From the NCBI GenBank assembly GCA_020429485.1, contig JAGQLK010000091.1, forward strand, positions 1 to 5,275: a stretch of DNA of 5,275 nt, written 5' to 3'. A program made the translations under genes and the position numbers. The number at the start of each line of letters is the position of its first letter. Positions within the stretch are counted from its first letter, which is position 1. Shown in pieces: positions 1 to 5,085 of this stretch. Source of the DNA: Candidatus Dojkabacteria bacterium (GTDB taxonomy: Bacteria > Patescibacteriota > Dojkabacteria > B142 > OLB20). Below the pieces are notes generated by a model. The model was not told the DNA's origin. It ran no database searches and worked only from the letters and a program-made list of their open reading frames with translations.

Positions 1-39
1 TACCCGAATAACACAGAGAAAAAATAGCGAATAAAAGTC

Positions 40-68
40 TTGTTAGAATAGAGTTATGCTGGTAAAAT
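40..68 (+). promoter_or_regulatory. Candidate sigma70-type promoter with extended -10
   Basis: A -35-like TTGTTA (40-45) is separated by exactly 17 bp from a -10-like TAAAAT (63-68). A TG dinucleotide at 60-61, one base before the -10, fits the extended -10 pattern. Transcription would start near 74-76, about 108 nt upstream of the CNNM gene start codon, so the transcript would begin with the hairpins described at 90-176. The match is by eye to the bacterial consensus (4/6 and 5/6). In AT-rich DNA such matches arise by chance, but the spacing and the TG element make this the best promoter seen in the window. Confidence 0.5.
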
Positions 69-89
69 ACAACATCGCAAATTTCTGTG

Positions 90-126
90 CTTCGAAAAGC
101 TTAGTTTTGGACTACGCTTTTCGGGG
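90..126 (+). repeat. Long imperfect inverted repeat (hairpin)
   Basis: Bases 90-100 pair with 116-126. The core is eight Watson-Crick pairs, CGAAAAGC (93-100) with GCTTTTCG (116-123), extended outward by two G-T pairs and one C-G pair. After a single T-C mismatch (101/115), TAGT (102-105) pairs with ACTA (111-114), closing a 5-nt loop (106-110). This gives 15 pairs in 37 nt, far more than neighbouring DNA offers. It is not followed directly by a T tract, so it is not a classic terminator by itself. Bases 121-126 can instead pair with 132-137. Confidence 0.7.
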
Positions 127-155
127 AATTTTCCCGAGATTTATTTATTATATTT

Positions 156-176
156 ACTCGTTTAAGCGAGTTTTTT
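156..176 (+). terminator. Small intrinsic terminator-like hairpin with T6
   Basis: ACTCG (156-160) pairs with CGAGT (167-171) around a 6-nt loop, followed at once by six T (171-176). The stem is short but the layout is that of a Rho-independent terminator on the + strand. It ends only 6 nt before the CNNM start codon at 183, an odd place for a terminator unless it ends an upstream RNA or acts as an attenuator. No complete upstream gene is visible in the window, though a gene ending before or near position 27 could be its owner. Confidence 0.5.
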
Positions 177-182
177 AATGCA

Positions 183-1190
183 ATGATTTTTATTGTAACT
201 ATTTTATTTGTATTGTTATCTGGGCTTTTCTCAGGATTAAACCTGGGATTACTATCATTAAACAAAAACGAACTTGAGAGAAAGATTAGACTAGGTGACG
301 AAAATGCTAAAAAGGTATACCCAGTTAGAAAACAAGGTAATTTATTATTAACAACTCTATTATTAGGAAATGTAGCGGTAAATGCCGCTTTATCTATTTT
401 CCTGGCGGATGTTTCGTCTGGACTAGTTGGTGGGCTTCTTTCAACAGCATTGATTGTTTTATTCGGAGAAATTATTCCACAATCGTATATCTCAAGACAT
501 GCATTAAGAATAGGTGCATCAACTGCTTGGATAACCAAAATCATTATCTTTGTCCTTTACCCTGTAGCTAAGCCAATTGCCTTTGCTTTGGATAAGATAT
601 TGGGGGAAGAACTTCCTACAATCTGGAGTAAAGAGGAATTGAAAGAAATAATTAAACACCATGAAGATCATCCTGATTCACTAATTGATCAAGATGAGGA
701 GAGAATCATTATTGGTGCTTTATCTTATTCTAATAAGGAAGCAAAAGACGTTATGACGCCAAGAACTGTTGTATATGCAATTGAACAGAATGAAACATTA
801 GACCAGCAAAGATTAACTGAAATTAAGTATAGAAGATATACAAGAATCCCTGTTTATTCAGATGTTATGGACAATGTTGTAGGTATTATATTTGCTAAAG
901 ATTTATTGGCTGTGGACGACCAGATAATAGCTAGAGATGTTATGCGCAAAGATAAGTTTATTAAGATTAAGGAAGAGCAAACATTAGACGATTTACTAAA
1001 TATGTTTATCAATAAACGTATTCATCTTGCATGTGTATATGATGAATTCGGTGGCTTCTCTGGTGTTGTTACACTTGAAGATGTTATCGAAGAGATTTTG
1101 CAGGAAGAGGTATATGACGAAGGAGAGACGATGGTTGATCTTAGAGATGTTGCGTTATCAAAAGGAGAAGAAGTTACTTCAGATAGTTAG
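183..1190 (+). CDS. CNNM/CorC-type membrane protein, DUF21 domain plus CBS pair
   Basis: This 335-residue inner-membrane protein belongs to the CNNM/CorB/CorC family, whose studied members are linked to Mg2+ (and other divalent cation) export. The N-terminal DUF21/CNNM domain covers about residues 1-140, with hydrophobic segments near 2-22, 54-75, 80-103 and 115-136. Family motifs include LSGLFSGL (12-19), LGNVAVN (61-67) and GEIIPQ (95-100). S13, S17, N63 or N67 and E96 fall where the family places polar ion-site residues, which is inferred. A linker (GEELPTIWSKEEL) leads to a Bateman module: CBS1 about 188-245 (MTPR at 191, RIPVY at 221) and CBS2 about 252-310 (GVVTLED at 294-300, an adenosine-nucleotide-type motif). 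The protein stops soon afterwards, without the usual C-terminal CorC_HlyC domain. ATG at 183 puts the first helix at the N-terminus as expected. There is no Shine-Dalgarno sequence. Family call is firm; the transported ion is unproven. Confidence 0.9.
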   Translation: MIFIVTILFVLLSGLFSGLNLGLLSLNKNELERKIRLGDENAKKVYPVRKQGNLLLTTLLLGNVAVNAALSIFLADVSSGLVGGLLSTALIVLFGEIIPQSYISRHALRIGASTAWITKIIIFVLYPVAKPIAFALDKILGEELPTIWSKEELKEIIKHHEDHPDSLIDQDEERIIIGALSYSNKEAKDVMTPRTVVYAIEQNETLDQQRLTEIKYRRYTRIPVYSDVMDNVVGIIFAKDLLAVDDQIIARDVMRKDKFIKIKEEQTLDDLLNMFINKRIHLACVYDEFGGFSGVVTLEDVIEEILQEEVYDEGETMVDLRDVALSKGEEVTSDS

Positions 1191-2327
1191 TTCACTTCTT
1201 TGTTCCTCAAATACTTCTCTTAGCCAGTGTCTAAAGTTCTTGAAGGCATGCCATTGATGTCTATTCATATACAGGAATCCTAAGAATAATAGCAAAATCG
1301 GGATGCCAAAAATATTAACACTAGAGTATTTGAAAAGAAAATGTTTTGGCGCGGTGTCTATTAGCTTTTGTATTCCTAATCCAAGTCTATCAAGTGTGAA
1401 AATATAACTAGTTAGAATTGTAAATACTAGGAAAAATACATTTGGGAAAATGGATATGCCAAGGACCGCTATCACTAGATGATTATGGATGATCGCTGGA
1501 GAAAATATGACCAGTACCAATGAATAAATTCCTAATTGATCTATTACATCCCTTTTATAAAAATATAAACCCGCTAAACATAAACTCAGAATTAGCAAAA
1601 GATTAGCTAGGCCAGTAGATACAAGAGAATTAGGTAGAAAGAAATTGAGTAAAGGTGCATTTTTTACTGAACTATACCGAAAAATATTTTCCCATATACC
1701 ATCTAATCCCCCTCCAGATAAAAATGGTATGAATGCAATAAAAAATATCCCAAGGGGAATTACTAGTGATAGTAATTTACGTTTTTTACCTTTTTGTTTC
1801 AAAGCCAACCAAAAAGGGAAGAAGAAGAAGACGTGTTTAATAGATAGTGAAAGTCCCAAAAGTAATAAACCCAGATAGTTTTTATAAGTAATTTTACCTT
1901 CGCTATTGTTACCAAATAACAGCATGGATAGTAGTGCAGTTAGAACAGCTAGGTTATCAAATTGGCTAATAAAGCCAGTTACTATTATGGATATCGGGTT
2001 GAGCAAATATAATATTCCTGCCTTATAACCATATTTCAAAAAGAGTATGTACGCAATGGCGCAGTCGACTACACTGAGCAGTAATGCGAGTAGCATTCTG
2101 AACATATGTTCCGAGTTTGTAGCCAGATCTAAAACATGAAGAATTAGAAACCAGATTGGACCATAATTATATCTAGGAGTATTTGCATAAACATTTTTAC
2201 CTTTATCAACCAAATCAGCTACTATCATAAAGGATTCGTAGTCGTAATTGTGTCCATAATTTGCAAAAAGTAGTCGCAATGTTATCCCAATCGTGGCGAA
2301 AGTTAAGAGTAGTATTATTTTCTTCAT
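1179..2327 (-). CDS. Multi-pass GT-C-type glycosyltransferase (putative)
   Basis: This 382-residue protein has about nine or ten hydrophobic segments (for example near 2-20, 77-97, 103-121, 126-138, 151-175, 186-203, 232-256, 265-280, 283-310 and 338-354). The first extracytoplasmic loop carries an acidic YDYES motif (D29, E31) followed by RYNYGPIW (52-59), and after helix 2-3 comes LNP(109-111)...SQFDN(121-125). This layout recalls GT-C enzymes of the ALG6/ALG8, PIG-M and GT87 groups, which use polyprenyl-phosphate sugars as donors outside the membrane. Donor and acceptor cannot be read from the sequence. A basic patch (KQKGKKRK, 177-184) marks a cytoplasmic loop, and the tail (355-382) is hydrophilic. 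It converges on the CNNM gene with a 12-bp overlap of 3' ends. ATG at 2327 has no Shine-Dalgarno sequence. It could alternatively be an uncharacterised polytopic protein of the same fold. Confidence 0.75.
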   Translation of the reverse strand: MKKIILLLTFATIGITLRLLFANYGHNYDYESFMIVADLVDKGKNVYANTPRYNYGPIWFLILHVLDLATNSEHMFRMLLALLLSVVDCAIAYILFLKYGYKAGILYLLNPISIIVTGFISQFDNLAVLTALLSMLLFGNNSEGKITYKNYLGLLLLGLSLSIKHVFFFFPFWLALKQKGKKRKLLSLVIPLGIFFIAFIPFLSGGGLDGIWENIFRYSSVKNAPLLNFFLPNSLVSTGLANLLLILSLCLAGLYFYKRDVIDQLGIYSLVLVIFSPAIIHNHLVIAVLGISIFPNVFFLVFTILTSYIFTLDRLGLGIQKLIDTAPKHFLFKYSSVNIFGIPILLLFLGFLYMNRHQWHAFKNFRHWLREVFEEQRSELTI

Positions 2328-2333
2328 AGTAAT

Positions 2334-2339
2334 ATTCTA
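2334..2339 (-). promoter_or_regulatory. Candidate -10 box giving a leaderless transcript of the glycosyltransferase gene
   Basis: On the minus strand TAGAAT (2339 down to 2334) matches the -10 consensus at 5/6. A start about 7 nt downstream would fall at or next to the A of the ATG at 2327, so the mRNA would be leaderless, which fits the lack of a Shine-Dalgarno sequence. No clear -35 box is visible upstream, so this rests on one hexamer in AT-rich DNA. Confidence 0.3.
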
Positions 2340-2362
2340 CAAGTATTGCAATTTAATTTCAC

Positions 2363-2391
2363 TTGCTTAGAGCCTACAAAAGTTATATAAA
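2363..2391 (+). promoter_or_regulatory. Candidate promoter of the Nudix-deformylase operon
   Basis: TTGCTT (2363-2368) and TATAAA (2386-2391) are 17 bp apart. Transcription would start near 2398, leaving a leader of about 16 nt before the ATG at 2414. The position also argues against an upstream TTG start at 2363, which would lie inside this -35 box. The -35 match is modest (3/6). Confidence 0.4.
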
Positions 2392-2413
2392 GAGGCATAT
2401 TAGCAACAGAATA

Positions 2414-2947
2414 ATGTCAACCACTGATCCACAACAAGAATTACTAGCCGAAGTAGATAAAGAAAATAATGTGATAGGTTCTATTCCCAGAGGTGAAGCC
2501 CATAAAAGTCCAGATAAAATATATAGAACAATTGCTGTATTTGTAAGCAGAGATGATGGCAAGTATCTTTGGCAAAAGCGGAGCGAAACAAAGGATCTCT
2601 ATCCAGGATGTTGGGATTTTAGTGTAGGTGGGCATGTTAACTATGGACAGAGTTATATCGATACAGCTGTTCGTGAACTCAAAGAGGAGTTAGGTCTTGA
2701 TATAAATGAAACGGAACTTGATTTCAAAGGTGAGATTTTGGTTAAACTTCCTCAATCAAATGAATTTTTTCATGTATTTAGTTATAAATTAAAAGAGGAA
2801 GACAACTTAAAGTATGAAGAAGAAGAAATATCAGATACACAGTGGCTTACGTTAGAAGAAGTGAAACAGTCAATTGAATCAGGGAGCGTAAAATGGTATC
2901 CCAGGCCAATACAAATTTTAAATGGACTATTTTTTAACAAAGAGTAA
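2414..2947 (+). CDS. Nudix hydrolase, YfcD/Idi-like subgroup
   Basis: This is a soluble 177-residue Nudix protein. The opening (LLAEVDKENNVIG...RGEAHK) and DLYPGCWDFSVGGHV (61-75) are typical of the YfcD/isopentenyl-diphosphate-isomerase-like branch. The Nudix box runs from G73 to L95 with R87-E88-L89-K90-E91-E92-L93-G94-L95 intact, so the Mg2+-binding REXXEE core is present. The glutamate expected six residues after G73 is a glutamine (Q79). Such enzymes hydrolyse X-linked nucleoside diphosphates or related compounds; the substrate here is unknown. The frame is open upstream to a TTG at 2363, but the extra 17 basic residues do not look like the family and would overlap the candidate promoter, so ATG 2414 is preferred. 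The stop codon abuts the deformylase ATG, implying co-transcription and coupled translation. Confidence 0.9.
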   Translation: MSTTDPQQELLAEVDKENNVIGSIPRGEAHKSPDKIYRTIAVFVSRDDGKYLWQKRSETKDLYPGCWDFSVGGHVNYGQSYIDTAVRELKEELGLDINETELDFKGEILVKLPQSNEFFHVFSYKLKEEDNLKYEEEEISDTQWLTLEEVKQSIESGSVKWYPRPIQILNGLFFNKE

Positions 2948-3523
2948 ATGGCTATTAGACCAATTATTAAACAGGGTAATTCTAAACTAAAAGAGCATAA
3001 TATAGAAATTGCTTCTTTTGGTACAGAACAACTTAAGTCTCTTGTGCAGGATATGATTGATACAATGAGAAATGCAGACTTAATTGGTTTAGCTGCTCCA
3101 CAGATTGCAGAAAATTTTCAAGTTTTTATTACTGAGCCAAGAGAGACTGCTTCCCGCAAAGGTGATCAAGTAGATGAACTTAGAGTTTTCATTAACCCTC
3201 AATTATTAGAGTTAACTGGAGAAGAAAAAATTATTTATGAGGGGTGTGGATGTGTTGATAATCTCTTTGGTCCGGTGTCTAGAAAAGAGTTGGTTACGAT
3301 TGAAGCTTATGATGTAGATGGGAATAAGTTTACTATGAAAGCTGATGGAATATTAGGAAGAGTGATGCTTCACGAGTTGGATCACTTAAATGGATTAGAA
3401 TTTACCAATCATTCTCCAGAAGAAAGTTTAGTTAGTCGAGATGACTATATTGCTAATATTAGAAACTCAGAACAACAGCTCAAAAACTCTATTATTTCTA
3501 TCAAGGAATACCATAGAAATTAA
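2948..3523 (+). CDS. def: Peptide deformylase
   Basis: This 191-residue cytoplasmic metalloenzyme removes the formyl group from the N-terminal methionine of new proteins. All three family motifs are present. Motif 1 is IGLAAPQ (46-52), motif 2 is EGCGC (98-102) with metal ligand C100, and motif 3 is HELDHLNG (142-149) with metal ligands H142 and H146 and catalytic E143. Motif 2 departs from the usual EGCLS at its last two positions, and the first glycine of motif 1 (GxGLAAPQ) is a leucine (L45). Neither change removes a catalytic or metal-binding residue. Length is normal for the family. The ATG directly follows the TAA of the Nudix gene with no spacer, and a weak terminator-like hairpin overlaps the stop codon, so this is probably the last gene of a two-gene operon. 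Metal type (Fe2+, Ni2+ or Zn2+) cannot be told. Confidence 0.96.
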   Translation: MAIRPIIKQGNSKLKEHNIEIASFGTEQLKSLVQDMIDTMRNADLIGLAAPQIAENFQVFITEPRETASRKGDQVDELRVFINPQLLELTGEEKIIYEGCGCVDNLFGPVSRKELVTIEAYDVDGNKFTMKADGILGRVMLHELDHLNGLEFTNHSPEESLVSRDDYIANIRNSEQQLKNSIISIKEYHRN

Positions 3524-3540
3524 GCTATACAAGTAGCTTT
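3522..3540 (+). terminator. Weak intrinsic terminator-like hairpin after the deformylase gene
   Basis: AAGCTA (3522-3527) pairs perfectly with TAGCTT (3534-3539) around a 6-nt loop. The run downstream is T-rich but broken (TTATTACTATTT). The left arm includes the last two bases of the deformylase stop codon. The position at the end of the Nudix-deformylase pair suggests a terminator, but the short AT-rich stem and interrupted T tract make it weak. Confidence 0.4.
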
Positions 3541-3570
3541 ATTACTATTTCAAACTATGATAAATTATGT

Positions 3571-3601
3571 TAGTTGACTATGTGCCAACTATATTTCTAT
3601 T
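3571..3601 (+). promoter_or_regulatory. Possible pilN operon promoter with an overlapping inverted repeat
   Basis: TTGACT (3574-3579, 5/6 match to -35) lies 16 bp before TCTATT (3596-3601, 4/6 match to -10), giving a start near 3608 and a leader of only about 8 nt before the GTG at 3616. The -35 box sits inside an inverted repeat, TAGTTG (3571-3576) with CAACTA (3586-3591), whose arm centres are 15 bp apart. That could be an operator for a dimeric repressor or just a small hairpin. The -10 match is poor, so this is tentative. Confidence 0.3.
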
Positions 3602-3615
3602 GAATTAATTGCCCA

Positions 3616-4209
3616 GTGTCGAATAAAGGATTCAATCTGTTAAAACCTCAAATTGAACCCCCAACTGTATGGACTAAAATATACGAGTGGATTGTTGGTA
3701 CTGCTCGTCTTATTGTCATTGTTGTTGAAATAGTTGTAGTCATTGCGTTTGGGTTTAGAGTAGTACTTGATATCCAAGGAAATCAGCTAACAGAACAGAT
3801 AGACGACAAAGAGAGGATTCTAAATGCCTTTCAAGAAGCAGAAAGCAGATATGTAAGGGTCCAGAATAAAACACGTGCCTTTAATTTCAGTTGGACTGAC
3901 GCAACTATCTATACCGATGTATATGTTGAAATCAATGGGTATCTCCCTCAAGATGCAACCGAATTAACTGTGCAAGTAGACGGTGATTTAATATTTATTA
4001 CTGGAACTGCGCCAATATCTCAGGTTGGGGTACTTGAAACTGCATTCAAAAACTCGAACACCTTCATAAATACTGAACTTGTTCAGATTAAAGCAGATGG
4101 TAACTCAGAAAATAATAATGCCGAGTTTTCTCTACGTTCTAAAATTAAAGAATTAGATAAAAGAGAAATTGTGGAAGTAGATAATTCATTAGATTTTCTA
4201 GAACAATAA
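3616..4209 (+). CDS. pilN: PilN-like type IV pilus assembly protein
   Basis: This 197-residue protein has the PilN layout. A short cytoplasmic tail carries FNLLKP (6-11), like the NLLP-type motif by which PilN tails bind PilM. One membrane helix follows at about 31-52, then a probable short coiled coil (about 55-85), then a periplasmic or extracytoplasmic ferredoxin-like domain (about 98-175) with the typical I-x-G turn (INGYLP, ITGTAP) and F-x-L strand (FSLRSKI). PilN and PilO form heterodimers that link PilM to the pilus machinery. The start is GTG at 3616: the same frame has a TGA at 3601-3603 and no ATG or TTG between. The stop overlaps the pilO-like ATG by one base (TAATG). Sequence divergence from proteobacterial PilN is high, so the call rests on layout, motif and the following PilO-like gene. 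Confidence 0.78.
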   Translation: MSNKGFNLLKPQIEPPTVWTKIYEWIVGTARLIVIVVEIVVVIAFGFRVVLDIQGNQLTEQIDDKERILNAFQEAESRYVRVQNKTRAFNFSWTDATIYTDVYVEINGYLPQDATELTVQVDGDLIFITGTAPISQVGVLETAFKNSNTFINTELVQIKADGNSENNNAEFSLRSKIKELDKREIVEVDNSLDFLEQ

Positions 4210-4841
4210 TGCCTTTACAACAAAGAAATCGAAAATTATCAGAACTAATGGAAACTACGAGAGGTAGGACATACACCGTCATGCTTGTAACTCTCGTAAC
4301 GATTGTCCTAATGATTGCATTGGCTATCTCGCCAGCATATTTGTCGATTACAAATCAGCTCAAAAATAACGAGGCGAAGAAAGCATATTTGAACCAGCTA
4401 ACGCAGAAAGAAGATAATCTTAGGATACTTGCTGCTCAAGAATTAGAGTATGAACAAGAGATAAATCTTATTAACTCTTACTTCACTGATAAACAAAATG
4501 ATGAATTTATTTTAGCTAACATTGCAGCGTTGGCTGAATTATACGATGTGAAGCTAGTGGCAGTAACATTTGATGATGATAGTCTAGGCTTACCAGATTC
4601 ATTGCTTATTTCGGTTCCAAATATAATCAGAACTCAGACAACAATAACCGCCAATGGACAGCTTGAGAATTTACAGCTTTTCCTTGCTAGCATAGAGTCG
4701 TTTCCTGCTACAATAACAATAAATGGATTAACATACGGTTTAGATGAGGATGTTGAAGATGATGAATTTTACCTTGATTATCCTTATAGATTAGTTATAA
4801 GTGCAGAATATTTCTATTGGGGATTTGAATTTTTTGAATAA
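4209..4841 (+). CDS. pilO: PilO-like type IV pilus assembly protein
   Basis: This 210-residue bitopic membrane protein has a basic cytoplasmic tail (1-21), one transmembrane helix at about 22-46, a charged, probably coiled-coil stretch (47-95) and a C-terminal mixed alpha/beta domain (about 96-205). The segment IAALAELYDVKLVAVTF (105-121) and the later helix-strand pair QLENLQLFLASIESFPATITING (151-173) follow the PilO ferredoxin-like pattern. It would pair with the PilN-like product and set the alignment complex under the pilus motor. Its ATG overlaps the pilN stop and its stop overlaps the next ATG in the same TAATG way, so translation is likely coupled along the three genes. The C-terminus is unusually aromatic and acidic (YFYWGFEFFE). 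The call depends strongly on neighbourhood because PilO sequences diverge widely. Confidence 0.75.
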   Translation: MPLQQRNRKLSELMETTRGRTYTVMLVTLVTIVLMIALAISPAYLSITNQLKNNEAKKAYLNQLTQKEDNLRILAAQELEYEQEINLINSYFTDKQNDEFILANIAALAELYDVKLVAVTFDDDSLGLPDSLLISVPNIIRTQTTITANGQLENLQLFLASIESFPATITINGLTYGLDEDVEDDEFYLDYPYRLVISAEYFYWGFEFFE

Positions 4842-5056
4842 TGAATAAAACTTGGGTTACACTGATAATAATATCTTTAGGAACAATCATGTTAATGGTT
4901 GCCTATCAATTTTATGTTTCGCTAAGCGGTCAGAATGTTGAATTTGCCAAAACTTTAGAAAATCCAATTGATCCGAATCTTGGTACATTTGAATTGGACT
5001 ATCTAAACAGTATAAGATCTAATGTACAGATTGAAAACGAAGAGCTAGAAAATTAA
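4841..5056 (+). CDS. Small single-pass membrane protein in the pilP position
   Basis: This 71-residue protein is translationally coupled to the pilO-like gene by a TAATG overlap. It has one hydrophobic helix (about 5-27) after a short basic start and an acidic outer tail of about 44 residues containing ENPIDPNLGTFELDYLNSI (40-58). There is no lipobox cysteine, so it is not a normal PilP lipoprotein, and it is far shorter than PilP. The operon position suggests an accessory subunit of the PilN/PilO platform that contacts it through the tail; this is inference from context. I recognise no named family. The coupling and the complex-looking composition make a real gene likely. Confidence 0.7.
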   Translation: MNKTWVTLIIISLGTIMLMVAYQFYVSLSGQNVEFAKTLENPIDPNLGTFELDYLNSIRSNVQIENEELEN

Positions 5057-5085
5057 CTGCCACCAATAATTTAAACAAAAACTAT

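Larger units (their letters stand above)
75..182 (+). ncRNA. Structured 5' leader or small RNA ahead of the CNNM gene
   Basis: The stretch from the predicted transcription start to the CNNM start codon folds into three local elements. These are a long hairpin (90-126), a short hairpin (121-137) that shares bases 121-126 with the first and so excludes it, and a terminator-like hairpin with T6 (156-176). This resembles a transcription-attenuation leader or riboswitch for the downstream ion-transport-like gene. It could equally be an independent ~100-nt RNA with its own promoter and terminator, with the CNNM gene reached by read-through. I recognise no known riboswitch class: the fluoride, Mg2+ M-box and Mn2+ yybP-ykoY consensus cores were considered and not seen. 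The only antiterminator pairing found is weak (CGCTT 115-119 with AAGCG 164-168). Confidence 0.35.

Noticed and set aside
1..27. Frame 1 is open from the window edge to a TAG at 25-27 and could be the tail of an upstream gene.
   Set aside because: Only eight codons are visible, and another frame is open about as long, so nothing distinguishes it from chance.
133..160. Antiterminator pairing CGAG (135-138) with CTCG (157-160).
   Set aside because: Only four pairs across an 18-nt AT loop, unlikely to compete with the five-pair terminator stem.
56..178. A 40-codon frame from ATG 56 to TAA 176-178, running through the whole hairpin leader, as a leader peptide or small gene.
   Set aside because: Its start lies upstream of and inside the -10 box of the candidate promoter, there is no SD, it reads through the terminator hairpin, and its aromatic-rich product looks like translated T-rich structural DNA.
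101..544. A 147-codon minus-strand frame opposite the start of the CNNM gene.
   Set aside because: It is antisense to a clear family gene, and its low-complexity Asn/Ser/Lys-rich product has no recognisable domain.
1168..1200. A 7-bp inverted repeat (AAGAAGT/ACTTCTT) at the convergent junction as a shared terminator.
   Set aside because: The loop is 19 nt, the stem AT-rich and the T tract is absent in either direction.
1027..1257. A 76-codon plus-strand frame overlapping the end of the CNNM gene.
   Set aside because: It is an out-of-frame shadow of the second CBS domain with no own start signal; it was also checked as a frameshifted CorC_HlyC domain and does not resemble one.
1645..1878. 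A 77-codon plus-strand frame inside the glycosyltransferase gene.
   Set aside because: It lies antisense to transmembrane coding sequence, and its basic product matches nothing known.
2363..2413. Extension of the Nudix protein to the TTG at 2363.
   Set aside because: The added 17 residues do not fit the family N-terminus and the TTG coincides with the candidate -35 box.
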